Source of the DNA: Planctomycetota bacterium | GTDB lineage: Bacteria > Planctomycetota > UBA1135 > GCA-002686595 | Reading direction: 5' to 3' | DNA: 64,000 nucleotides | NCBI GenBank assembly: GCA_023150475.1 | Contig: JAKLKU010000007.1 | Location: 62,001 to 126,000, forward strand | Shown: positions 55,794-64,000 of the stretch, piece after piece | Layout of the letters: each line of letters begins with the position of its first letter | How positions within the stretch are numbered: position 1 is the stretch's first letter | Position numbers and translations under genes: made by a program | The notes under the pieces: model-generated | Told to the model about the DNA's origin: nothing | The model's input: the letters and a program-made list of their open reading frames with translations, nothing else | The model's database searches: none

Positions 55794-56837
55794 CTATCCG
55801 GGTGAAACGGCTCCGACGCGACCATCGGGCTGGCGGTCGCGCGGGCGCGCGCCGAGCGTCAGGTCGAACCGCGCACCACCGAGAGGTGCCGTGTCGATCG
55901 CCAGCGCTCCGGCGTGGAAGTCCGCGCACGCGACCACCGAAGCGAGGCCGAGACCGGTGCCGTCGGGTTTGGTCGTGAAGAACGGCTCTAGGATCTTCGC
56001 GCGCATCTCGGGCGGGACGCCGGGGCCGGAATCGTCGACGCGGATGCGCACCCCTCCCGCTTCCAGGCGTTCGACGGCGACCGAGATCCTGCCGTTCGGG
56101 CCGCATGCTTCCGCCGCGTTGAGCACCAGGTTGAGCACGGCGCGACGCACGAGCTGTTCGGAGGCGACGATCCGCAGCGCCGTCGGACAGCGCGTGAACT
56201 GGATCTCGCGATCGCGCAGTTGGGCGTGACGGCGCACGAGCGTGACGCAGTTCGCGACGAGCTCGTCGACGTCCACGGTGGTCGCCGTGCCGCCGGCGCG
56301 CCGGCTGCCGAGGTCGAACAGGCGGCGATTCCACTCGGTGATCGCACGCAGCGAGTCGTCGACCGCGTCCGCGAGCTTGGACTCGTCCGAGTTCGGTCGG
56401 ACGACCGCACGCAGTTCCTCGACGGCGAACGTGGATGCCGTCAGCGCGTTGTTGATGTCGTGCGCGATCGTCCCGGCGAACGTCGCGGCGAGCATCGCTC
56501 GTTCGGAGTTGTGGATCGCGTGGGTCTGGCGCGCGATCAGTTCCTCCTGGGCGCGGATGCGGGCGAAGAGCCCGTACGACAGCGCGAAGAGCAACATCGC
56601 CGTGACGGTGATGAACGCGATGCCCTTCCAGCGCTCGATCTCCTCCATCTGTTCGACCGACATCGAACTCGTCGCGGCGAGCCAAGTGGAGATCACGATG
56701 TACGCGGTGCCGAAAAGCACGTACGAGCCGGCGAGCAGCCAGGCATAGCGAGCTGGGCTGCGGACGGCGGAACGCCAGGGATGCAGCTCGAGCGGCACGC
56801 CGCTCGAGCCCGGCGCGTGGTGTGTTTCAGAGCTCAT
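55794..56837 (-). CDS. orphan membrane sensor histidine kinase
   Basis: The product has 347 residues from ATG 56837. Two hydrophobic helices (YAWLLAGSYVLFGTAYIVI and GIAFITVTAMLLFALSYGLF) bracket a short periplasmic loop. The dimerisation box has TIAHDINNALTASTF with His126, and the ATPase has LNLVLNAAEACG (N box), RVDDSGPGVPPEM (G1) and FFTTKPDGTGLGLASV (G2). The HxxN-type His box is typical of the NtrB/HPK4 group. No response regulator is adjacent, so it is an orphan kinase. It lies between the GT2 gene and the amidotransferase gene and may regulate glycan production. Confidence 0.9.
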   Translation of the reverse strand: MSSETHHAPGSSGVPLELHPWRSAVRSPARYAWLLAGSYVLFGTAYIVISTWLAATSSMSVEQMEEIERWKGIAFITVTAMLLFALSYGLFARIRAQEELIARQTHAIHNSERAMLAATFAGTIAHDINNALTASTFAVEELRAVVRPNSDESKLADAVDDSLRAITEWNRRLFDLGSRRAGGTATTVDVDELVANCVTLVRRHAQLRDREIQFTRCPTALRIVASEQLVRRAVLNLVLNAAEACGPNGRISVAVERLEAGGVRIRVDDSGPGVPPEMRAKILEPFFTTKPDGTGLGLASVVACADFHAGALAIDTAPLGGARFDLTLGARPRDRQPDGRVGAVSPG

Positions 56838-57141
56838 GGTTCGCTCTCCTGCTCCCTCGCGGTGCGGAACCCGGGCGCAGGATATCCGCCGCGGCGCAGG
56901 CGTCGAGGCGCCCGCTTTTCGAACGCGTGTTCGGAAAGCGTCGTCGGTCGGCGGCCTCGCCGGACGGCGCTCGACTTGCCGACCGGCCCGGCGCGGGCGA
57001 GAATTCCGGGCCGGTCAGCGCGCGTCAGTGCTTCCCGGCGGCCTCCGGAGCGGAAAGTCCTTCGCTCCGCCGACACGCAGTCGGGTCCCAAGCCGCCGCG
57101 CGAAGCGCAGCCGCCGCGACCGATTTCCGACACACCCCTCC
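56838..57141. other. divergent intergenic region, no gene seen
   Basis: This 304-bp region lies between the divergent histidine kinase and amidotransferase genes and should hold both promoters. I find no clear -10/-35 pair, RNA or short gene in it. Confidence 0.45.
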
Positions 57142-59094
57142 ATGTGCGGCATCTTCGGCGTCGTCTTCCGGCCCGGCGCGGGCATCGCTCCGGACTTCGC
57201 GCGTTCGGTCGTCGAACGGCTCTACAAGTTCTCCGAGACCCGCGGCAAGGAAGCCGCCGGGCTCGCGATCCACGACGGACGCTCGATCCAGCTCCTGAAG
57301 GAAGCCCGCGCGGCGAGCGTGTTCATCCAGACCGAGCACTACCGCAAGGTGTTCGAAGGCGCGCTCGAACACTGGTCGGGCGCGAACGGCGCCGCGAAGA
57401 GCGCGCTCGCGCTGATCGGTCACTCGCGGCTCGTCACCAACGGTTTCCAATCGACCGCGGACAACAACCAACCGGTGTGGGCGAACGGCGTCGTCGGCAT
57501 CCACAACGGCATCATCGTCAACGACGCCGAGCTCTGGAGACGCCACCCCGAGTTCCAGCGCAAGTCGGAAGTCGACACCGAGGTCCTGGTCAACCTGCTC
57601 CGCGGCTACTTCGACGCGACGAAGAACGCCGCCGAAGCGACGCGGCGCGCGTTCGAGGAGATCCGCGGCGCAGCTTCGATCGCCGTGTTCATGGACGACC
57701 TCGAGTCGCTCTTGCTCGCGACGAACACTGGCTCCCTGTTCCGCCTCACCAACCGGGCGAATTCGTTCCTCGCCTTCGCGAGCGAGCGCTTCATCCTCCA
57801 GAAGCTCGCGACGAGCGCCGACTTCGAGCGGCACTTCGGCAAGGTCTCGATCTCGCAAGTGCGCGCCGGCACCGGCGTGCTCGTCGCGCTCGGCGATCTC
57901 GGGCAGAGCGAGTTCCACGCGATCGGTCCGGCGAACGGTCAAGCGCAGCTCGCCGGCGTCGCGAAGCCCGCGCCGAAGAAGCTCCAGATCGTCGACCACA
58001 CGCGCCGCGCGCGGAACCTGCGGCGCTGCAAGCAGTGCATCCTGCCCGAGACGTATCCCTTCATGGACTTCGACGAGAAGGGCGTCTGCCGCTACTGCCG
58101 CAACTGGCGCAAGATCCAGCCGAAAGGCGCCGATGCGCTGCGCAAGTTCGTCGAGCCGTACCGTTCGAAGGACGGCAGTCCCGACGTGATCGTCGCATTC
58201 AGCGGCGGACGCGATTCGAGCTACGGACTCCACTACGTGAAGACCGTGCTCGGCATGAACCCGGTCGCGTTCACGTACGACTGGGGCTTCGTCACCGATC
58301 TCGCGCGCCGCAATCAGGCCCGCGTGTGCGGCAAGCTCGGCGTCGAGCACATCCTGCGTTCCGCGGACATCACGACGAAGCGTCGTTACGTGCGCAGGAA
58401 CGTCGAAGCGTGGCTGAAGAAGCCCGAGCTCGGGATGGTCACGCTCTTCACCGCCGGTGACAAGGAGTTCTACTCGCACGCTCGCCAGTTGCGGAACGAG
58501 ACGGGCATCAAGCTCGTGATCTTCTCGACCGGCAACATGATCGAGGACACGCCGTACAAGACCGGGCTGTGCGGCATCCGCGAAGGCGATCACGGCATGA
58601 CGCTGACCGGTCTGCCGCTGAAGAACGAGATGCACCTGCTCTGGTACTACGCGTGGAACTACTTGAAGAACCCGCGTTACCTGAACGAGTCGTTCTTCGA
58701 CACGCTCAACGCCTACTACCAGACTTTCGTCGTCAAGGACGACTTCCTCTACCTGTTCCACTACTTGCCGTGGCGCGAGGAAGAGATCGTCGGCACGATT
58801 CGCCGCGAGTACGACTGGGAAGTCGCGACCGACACGACTTCGACCTGGCGCATCGGCGACGGCACTGCGGCGTTCTACAACTACATCTACGACACGATCG
58901 CGGGCTTCACCGAGGACGAGGTCATGCTCTCGAACATGATCCGCGAAGGCCACCTGACGCGTGATCAGGCGCTCGCGAAGTCCGAGGAGTATCGCGCACC
59001 GCGCATGCCGTCGATCCGCGAGTACGCACAGCTCGCCGGCTTCAACTGCGAAGAGGCGCTCGCGGTGATCAACGCGGCGCCGAAGCTCTACTGA
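57142..59094 (+). CDS. class II GATase fused to N-acetyl-sugar amidotransferase
   Basis: The product has 650 residues from ATG 57142, which puts Cys2 at the N-terminus (MCGIFGVVF) as the autoprocessed Ntn nucleophile. The GATase domain shows ALIGHSRLVTNG, NNQPVWANGVVG and HNGIIVND. From ~295 the second half matches the WbpG/PseA-type sugar amidotransferase: zinc-like C296-x2-C299 and C316-x2-C319 (CKQCILPET, GVCRYCRNW), the PP-loop FSGGRDSSYG near 354, FTYDWGFVTDLARRN, and STGNMIEDTP. Ordinary family members rely on HisH/HisF-like partners for ammonia; here glutaminase and synthetase are one chain. Product would be an amidino (acetamidino) sugar. Its last 26 nt overlap the convergent YfhO gene. 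Confidence 0.88.
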   Translation: MCGIFGVVFRPGAGIAPDFARSVVERLYKFSETRGKEAAGLAIHDGRSIQLLKEARAASVFIQTEHYRKVFEGALEHWSGANGAAKSALALIGHSRLVTNGFQSTADNNQPVWANGVVGIHNGIIVNDAELWRRHPEFQRKSEVDTEVLVNLLRGYFDATKNAAEATRRAFEEIRGAASIAVFMDDLESLLLATNTGSLFRLTNRANSFLAFASERFILQKLATSADFERHFGKVSISQVRAGTGVLVALGDLGQSEFHAIGPANGQAQLAGVAKPAPKKLQIVDHTRRARNLRRCKQCILPETYPFMDFDEKGVCRYCRNWRKIQPKGADALRKFVEPYRSKDGSPDVIVAFSGGRDSSYGLHYVKTVLGMNPVAFTYDWGFVTDLARRNQARVCGKLGVEHILRSADITTKRRYVRRNVEAWLKKPELGMVTLFTAGDKEFYSHARQLRNETGIKLVIFSTGNMIEDTPYKTGLCGIREGDHGMTLTGLPLKNEMHLLWYYAWNYLKNPRYLNESFFDTLNAYYQTFVVKDDFLYLFHYLPWREEEIVGTIRREYDWEVATDTTSTWRIGDGTAAFYNYIYDTIAGFTEDEVMLSNMIREGHLTRDQALAKSEEYRAPRMPSIREYAQLAGFNCEEALAVINAAPKLY

Positions 59095-62086
59095 AGCGCC
59101 ACGCGAGGAGCGCGCCGAACGTCAGACCGCCGAGCGCGAGCCACAGTCCGAGCCTCCACGAGTTCGGCGCGTACCAGAGCACGACTTCGTTCTCGCCGGC
59201 GTCGAGCTCGACCGCCTGGAACGCGTAGTTCGCGAGCCGCACCGGCCGTTCGACGCCGTTGACCGTCGCACGCCAGCCCGGGAACCACGTCTGGCAAGCG
59301 ACGAGCCAACCCCGGTCGCGCCGCGACACGCGCAAGCGGATCTCGGTCGGCGTGCGCGAGACGATCTCGGCGCGCGTGGCGGCTTCGAGCTCGTCCGAGA
59401 GCCCGACGACCGCCGGCAGCGGCCCGGACTCGTCGAGTGGTCCTTTGGTCGCCGCGGCGATCTCGGCCGCGGTGCGCGCGGGGAACAGCATGCGCGCCGG
59501 CGCCGCGGCATCGCGTTCGACGGCGACCGTGCGATAGGGATTGAACGAACCGTGCGCGACCGCGCGCGCCGCTTGCACGTTGTCGTCGCATTCGATCGCG
59601 AGCGGCACGGCGAAGAAGGGGCCGAGTCCCCGCACGAAGCGCGTGAGCCGCAGCGCTCCGAGCGTCTCGACGTGCGCGAAGTCGTCGGACCCCGCGCGGT
59701 AGTCGAACACGATGCGTCCGTCGGTCGGCGTCCGGCCGACCGACAACGGGAACCTCGGCACACGTTCGTCGCCGCGGCGCCAGACGACGCCACTCGCGAC
59801 TCCGTCCGCGCGCGGCGCGTCGATCACGAGCGTGTAGCGGCGCCGGTACGAGTCTTCGCGCGGCGGAAAGCGCAGCGTCAACCATTCGGAGTCGTACGCG
59901 GTCTGCGTGCGGAACGGCGGCTTGGCGAACGAGAGCTCGCGTTCGCGCATCCCCGTCGCGCGGAGCTCGTCGGCGGCGAAGAGCTCCTCCGCGACGAGCG
60001 CGCCGGTCGGCTCGAGGAGGCGCACGCGCAAGTCGCCTCGAGCCGTGCCTGGGTCGCGCGGCACGCTCGCGAGCACGGCGACCGCGTCGAGGTCCGCGGC
60101 CTCGCAGAGGAAGCCTTGACGCACCTCGACCGTCCCGTCGAGCGCGAGCGCATCGAGCGGCTCACGATCGAGCAGCGGCTCGCGGCCGAGGCCGGAGTCG
60201 ACCGGCACCCACGAGCCCGGCGCCACGACGTGTTCGATGCCGAACACCGCGAGCATCTTCGCCGACGCGAAGCGCGGCGTGCGCCACGGTCCGTCCGACC
60301 CGAACGCGAGGTACGAGAGCTCTTCGTAGCGCAGCACGCCGAGCGCGTCGTAGTTCGGCGGCTGGGCGATGCCGTACGCCATGTTCGTGTCCGGTGGCAA
60401 CCCGTTCTCCGTCAACACGAGCACGTTGCCGCCGCGAGTCTCTCGCTGGAGGGCCTCGATCGCCGGCGTCACGGGGAACACGTTGCGATCGGGCACGGTC
60501 GGGTTGAAGCCCGCGAGCATCCAGCCGTTCTGGTAGCCGACGATCGCGAGCAAGCCGCAGATCGCCGCGAGCTTCCAGGCGCGACGCCCCGTGAGGATCA
60601 GCGTGCACACGAGCACGATCGCAGCCGCCGTCGTCGCGCCGAACAACCACCGCGCTTCCGTGATCCGCGCCAACGCCGTCGCGCGCTGCTCGAGTTCGCT
60701 CGGCGTCGTGTGCTCGTGGAGCAGTCCCAGCGCTCGCCAGGCGCACGCTGCGAGGCCCACGCTCGCGAGCACGAACACGGTCGCCGCGGTTCCGCGCGAT
60801 CGCTGCGTCGGCCGAGCGGAGAGCAGTCGATCGACGGCGAGCGCGGCGAGCGCCGCGAGTCCGAAATGCCACACGGCTTGGCTGCGCGAGAGCAGCACCG
60901 TGGTGCCGAGCACCGGCGTGCGATTCCAGAGCGAACCGAGCCCCGCGACGTCGCACGTCAGCACGAGCCACACGGCGAGTCCGAGCGCGAAGAGCCGCAC
61001 TCGCCGGTCGACGCGCAGGCACAACGCACCGAGCAGCGCGAGCACCAACACGGCGCCGCCCGCATACGTGGTGTTCACCTGCTCGTAGTTGGGCGGCGGT
61101 AGCTCGGTGCGCAACATCATTCCAGCGAACGGCGCTCCGACGGCGTCGGGGAACACGAGCAGCGGCCACCACTCGGTCAGCGACGGTTGGACGAGCGGCA
61201 CGCGCGTCGCGATCGTCACGCTGCGTTGCAGGTACTCGAGGAACGGCAACGTCTGGGGGGCACCGACGAGCAGCGCGACGACGCCCGCGAGCGCGAAGCC
61301 GAGCAGCAAGCGCATCGACGCCGCGCTTCCGCGGCGCCGCAACGCGAACGCGCGCCACGCCGCCCAACCGAACGCGAGCAGCACGACGAAGACCAGCGGC
61401 TCCGGATGACCGGCGTAGAGCCCGCCGACGAAGACCACCGCGAGTGCCGCGCACCAACCGACGAACACGCGCGGCGCCGCGGGGGAATCGAGCGCCCGCG
61501 CCGCGCGTTCGAGGCACCAGAGCGCCGCCGGCAGCGCGACCGCGACCGCGGAGTGCGGATACGCGAGCAGCAGCACGCTCTTGCCCGACAGCATGAACGC
61601 AGCGCCGCCGACGATCGCGGCCCACGTCCCGAACTCCAACGCTCGGAGGAAGAGGTACGTGAACCAGCCGAGCAGCACGAGCCGCAGCAGCGCCGAGACG
61701 ATCGACGCGGCTTTGAAGCTCAGCACGTAGTACGGCAGGCTGAACGGCGAGAACACCGCCGACTGGAAGTTCGCGAGGTGGGGGACTCCGTTGCCGTTGT
61801 ACGGGTTCCAGAGCGGCAGTCGGCCGGCGCGGAGCTCGTCGCGATTGAATCCGAGCCACGGCTGCATCTCGAGCGGCGGATCGCACAGCGCGCGGTTCTC
61901 GACGAAGCGTCGGTCGCGATCCCACGCGGTCAGCGCGAAGTCCTGCGTCAGGTCCGCCGACGTGTAGGTGTGCGTCGGGAACTTGACGATCGGTTCGACG
62001 AGCAGCGTCGCAGCGAGCAAGCAGAAGCACACCAACGCGAGCCAATGCGCGCGGCGGGAACCGATGCTTGCGAGCTCGGAAGGCAT
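59069..62086 (-). CDS. YfhO-like large polytopic membrane protein
   Basis: The product has 1005 residues from ATG 62086. The N-terminal ~500 residues hold about 12 hydrophobic helices. The opening KFPTHTYTSADLTQDFALTA, the loop LPLWNPYNGNGVPHLANFQS and the YNGNG motif are the YfhO-family signature (putative GT-C enzymes acting in polysaccharide or teichoic-acid glycosylation). A large extracytoplasmic C-terminal half ends VACQTWFPGWRATVNGVERP and a last helix. It probably glycosylates a surface polymer with a polyprenyl-linked sugar. It converges with the amidotransferase gene, overlapping by 26 nt. Confidence 0.85.
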   Translation of the reverse strand: MPSELASIGSRRAHWLALVCFCLLAATLLVEPIVKFPTHTYTSADLTQDFALTAWDRDRRFVENRALCDPPLEMQPWLGFNRDELRAGRLPLWNPYNGNGVPHLANFQSAVFSPFSLPYYVLSFKAASIVSALLRLVLLGWFTYLFLRALEFGTWAAIVGGAAFMLSGKSVLLLAYPHSAVAVALPAALWCLERAARALDSPAAPRVFVGWCAALAVVFVGGLYAGHPEPLVFVVLLAFGWAAWRAFALRRRGSAASMRLLLGFALAGVVALLVGAPQTLPFLEYLQRSVTIATRVPLVQPSLTEWWPLLVFPDAVGAPFAGMMLRTELPPPNYEQVNTTYAGGAVLVLALLGALCLRVDRRVRLFALGLAVWLVLTCDVAGLGSLWNRTPVLGTTVLLSRSQAVWHFGLAALAALAVDRLLSARPTQRSRGTAATVFVLASVGLAACAWRALGLLHEHTTPSELEQRATALARITEARWLFGATTAAAIVLVCTLILTGRRAWKLAAICGLLAIVGYQNGWMLAGFNPTVPDRNVFPVTPAIEALQRETRGGNVLVLTENGLPPDTNMAYGIAQPPNYDALGVLRYEELSYLAFGSDGPWRTPRFASAKMLAVFGIEHVVAPGSWVPVDSGLGREPLLDREPLDALALDGTVEVRQGFLCEAADLDAVAVLASVPRDPGTARGDLRVRLLEPTGALVAEELFAADELRATGMRERELSFAKPPFRTQTAYDSEWLTLRFPPREDSYRRRYTLVIDAPRADGVASGVVWRRGDERVPRFPLSVGRTPTDGRIVFDYRAGSDDFAHVETLGALRLTRFVRGLGPFFAVPLAIECDDNVQAARAVAHGSFNPYRTVAVERDAAAPARMLFPARTAAEIAAATKGPLDESGPLPAVVGLSDELEAATRAEIVSRTPTEIRLRVSRRDRGWLVACQTWFPGWRATVNGVERPVRLANYAFQAVELDAGENEVVLWYAPNSWRLGLWLALGGLTFGALLAWRFSRASAPR

Positions 62087-62148
62087 GACGCAGGAATCGT
62101 CTGGACGGTGGCGCGGTACTCCTGCCTGGGGCCCTGCCTCGATCGAGT

Positions 62149-63261
62149 CTATTCGCGTTTCGCGCTCTGCAGTCGCGGGACGATCACTTTGCCGAGCTCG
62201 ACGGCGAGCAAGCGATGCCCGAACGGCTTCGGGTGGTACGCGTCGGCGAAGAGCTCGTCGACTTTCTTCCCGCCGGCGAGCGCCGACGCGAACGCAGCTC
62301 GGCCATCGACGACGTCCAGACCCTGCCGCGCTCCGACTTCGGCGACTTTCTCCGAGTACTGCACCAGCACCGGCGCGCGCTTCTCGACGATCGGTTGGCG
62401 CGGCATCGACAGCAAGATCAGGCGCGCTCCGTCCGACTCGACACGCTTCTGGAGCTCGAGCAGGCTCGCTTCGAAGTCGTCGAGCGGGACCCGACGTTTG
62501 CCGGCCCAATCGACGTTGCCGACCGACGACTCGAGCTCGGTCTCGCGCTTCTGCTTCTTGAACTCGCGGTCCCGGACGTCCGACGTGACGCCGCGCGCGA
62601 GATCGATGCGCTTCGCCGCGAATTGCACGATGCGGCAGTCTTGGCGCAGGCCCATGCCGACTTGCGTCCAATACCCGCCGACGCCGAGGTTCATCGCGAT
62701 CTTGTCCTTGTCGGGGACCGACTGGATCGCGGGCAAGTGGTCGTTGACGGCGCCGAACGCTTCGATCACGAAATCCGGCCGGTACTCGCGCACGAGCTCG
62801 TCGTAGCGTTCGATCCCTTGGCGGATCGAGAACCCGACGACTCCCGCGTCGAGCACTTCGCAGTCGTACCCCGCGGCGTCGAGCAGCTTCTCGAGCTGCG
62901 CGGAGTACGTCTGCTCGTACTCGACGCTGTGCCCGAACGTCGACGAATCGCCCAGCGTCGCGATGCGCACGACTCCGGGCTTCTTCTCCCTGGAGAGCAG
63001 CGGCCCGCGGTATCCCGCTTCGTTGACCGTGCCGCCCCACGGCACCTCCGCGCCGGCTCGAGGCCGCCACATCTGACGCCCGGTGTTCTCGTGCAGGCTC
63101 CGACCGAGGCGCATTTCCTCGTCTTCGACGCGGTTCCACACCTGGATCGCTTCGACGGGCGGATACCAGAAACCGCTCCAACGCAGCACGAGCTCCGCGG
63201 CGCCGAAGAAGGCGACGACGGAGACGAATGCGATCGCGAGGCGCTTGAACGGTTTGCCCAT
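62149..63261 (-). CDS. SGNH/GDSL hydrolase, membrane-anchored
   Basis: The product has 370 residues from ATG 63261. A hydrophobic N-terminal segment (LAIAFVSVVAFFGAAELVL) is a signal anchor or uncleaved signal. Catalytic blocks are IATLGDSSTFGHSVEYEQTY with the Ser, FVIEAFGAVNDH with the Asn and FADAYHPKPFGHRLL with the Asp-x-x-His pair. It is an esterase or acetyltransferase-like lipase acting on surface polymers, which fits its position 62 bp upstream of the YfhO gene on the same strand. It may deacetylate or modify the glycan made by the locus. Confidence 0.88.
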   Translation of the reverse strand: MGKPFKRLAIAFVSVVAFFGAAELVLRWSGFWYPPVEAIQVWNRVEDEEMRLGRSLHENTGRQMWRPRAGAEVPWGGTVNEAGYRGPLLSREKKPGVVRIATLGDSSTFGHSVEYEQTYSAQLEKLLDAAGYDCEVLDAGVVGFSIRQGIERYDELVREYRPDFVIEAFGAVNDHLPAIQSVPDKDKIAMNLGVGGYWTQVGMGLRQDCRIVQFAAKRIDLARGVTSDVRDREFKKQKRETELESSVGNVDWAGKRRVPLDDFEASLLELQKRVESDGARLILLSMPRQPIVEKRAPVLVQYSEKVAEVGARQGLDVVDGRAAFASALAGGKKVDELFADAYHPKPFGHRLLAVELGKVIVPRLQSAKRE

Positions 63262-63322
63262 GACCCCGTGGGGGCGTGCGAGGATAGGTGCGAAGTCGCG
63301 GACGCGCCAGGTCCGCGAGGCG

Positions 63323-64000
63323 TCAGCGCGCGATCGGCGGATGCGCGAGATGGAAACCCGTGCTCGTCTGCCACGCCTCCGCGAGCGCCAAGGCGCGCGT
63401 GTCGTCGAACACGGCCGCAGTGAACGCGATCGAACCGGGTTTGCCGTCGGGACCGAGTTCGGTCGGCACGGCGACCGACGGATGGCCGGTCAAGTTCTCG
63501 AGCACGAGCCACTTGCCCGAGAGGCTCGGGTGCACGAGCACGTCGACGCGCTCGAAGAGCTTGCCGACGTCGACCATGAGGCTGCGCCGCAGCCGCGACG
63601 CGCGCAGGTAGTCCGCGGCGGGCACGAATCGCGCGACACGGAAGGTGTTCGGCCACGCGTTCTCGTCCTGCTGGACGAGTTCGGCGTCCTTCCCGGAGTC
63701 CGTGAGCTCGTCGAACGCCGTCGCCGCTTCCGACGTGAGGATCACGAAGAGGTCGAAGAGCGGGTACTCCGGCAATGCGACGGGCACGAGCTCGCAACCG
63801 AGCGCCGCGAGCTCGACGAGCCGCGGCGATTCGAGCGGGCGCTCGCCGAAGTCGCTCGGCACGTAACCGACGCGCCAACCGCGGACGTCGACCGGGCCGA
63901 GGTCGACGAACGGCGCGTCGACCGAGCTCTCGTCGCGTTCGTCGGCGCCGCGCAACGCGTCGAACACGACGGCGCAGTCGCCGACGGAGCGCGCGATCGG
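63323..64000 (-). CDS. amidase signature family protein (5' end cut)
   Basis: The gene runs off the right edge; 225 C-terminal codons are present. The first visible residues, PIARSVGDCAVVFDALRG, are the conserved block after the catalytic Ser-Ser-Lys region in amidases ('GP.ARSV.D'). VGYVPSDFGERPLES, VALPEYPLFDLFVI and LTGHPSVAVPTELGPDGKPG fit the rest of the fold, the last being the C-terminal 'G.PA..VP.G' motif. The catalytic residues lie outside the window. It hydrolyses an amide; substrate is unassigned. Sixty-one bp separate it from the SGNH gene downstream. Confidence 0.88.
   Translation of the reverse strand, partial: PIARSVGDCAVVFDALRGADERDESSVDAPFVDLGPVDVRGWRVGYVPSDFGERPLESPRLVELAALGCELVPVALPEYPLFDLFVILTSEAATAFDELTDSGKDAELVQQDENAWPNTFRVARFVPAADYLRASRLRRSLMVDVGKLFERVDVLVHPSLSGKWLVLENLTGHPSVAVPTELGPDGKPGSIAFTAAVFDDTRALALAEAWQTSTGFHLAHPPIAR

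Overview
This is a G+C-rich bacterial chromosome segment, about 70-75% G+C in the gene lines I hand-counted. It carries 37 protein-coding genes (two cut by the window edges) and one gene remnant. I see no rRNA, tRNA, CRISPR array, transposase or phage gene. The gene content points to Planctomycetota, probably a marine or groundwater lineage. Evidence for this is the TTRW-type ECF sigma factor followed by a zinc-ribbon/kinase/membrane receptor, several FG-GAP (VCBS) propeller proteins, a c-type cytochrome/beta-propeller pair, sulfatase-fold lipoproteins, and frequent starts without a Shine-Dalgarno. The taxon is inferred, since no marker gene is present.

Layout. 1-3102: a cut FG-GAP protein carrying a DUF5329-like domain, diverging from a coiled-coil protein. 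3331-11309: two paralogous di-haem cytochrome/propeller lipoproteins, then a small sigma-like protein overlapping a zinc-motif anti-sigma-like membrane protein. 11347-14928: two alkaline-phosphatase-superfamily lipoproteins on opposite strands around a methyltransferase. 15295-21067: a lone pseudopilin, FadE-type acyl-CoA dehydrogenase, and an MFS plus MATE transporter pair. 21167-23844: two paralogous secreted PKD/HYR-like proteins. 24121-28224: a MarR-type regulator with a four-cysteine tail, a methyltransferase-aminoglycoside-phosphotransferase-like fusion, and a translationally coupled membrane protein. 28514-34651: a nitrilase-family amidohydrolase and two FG-GAP proteins. The second FG-GAP gene sits beside a decayed copy of the nitrilase 3' end, so this block is a segmental duplication. 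34826-42265: prolyl oligopeptidase, two BamE-like lipoproteins, a thiolase-fold (type III PKS/KAS III-like) protein lacking the nucleophilic cysteine, a GT39-like glycosyltransferase, and a secreted protein. 42506-49600: 5'-nucleotidase, HEAT/VWA protein, ECF sigma factor and receptor kinase, all co-directional. 49610-62086: a surface-glycan locus (flippase, two PMT-like transferases, GT2 transferase, a GATase/sugar-amidotransferase fusion and a YfhO-like protein) with an orphan histidine kinase inside it. 62149-64000: SGNH hydrolase and a cut amidase.

The window reads as a mosaic of envelope-facing modules rather than one pathway. At least ten products carry lipoprotein or Sec signals. Two regulatory pairs (10129-11309 and 45767-49600) look like envelope-to-transcription signalling. 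The glycan block would build and flip a lipid-linked, probably amidino-sugar-containing polymer. The less ordinary items are the amidotransferase fusion, the segmental duplication, in-frame minisatellites with 15-, 18- and 21-bp units, the cysteine-less thiolase-fold protein and the coupled methyltransferase-kinase/membrane pair. Coding bias makes very long open frames on the antisense strand almost everywhere. These were treated as shadows.
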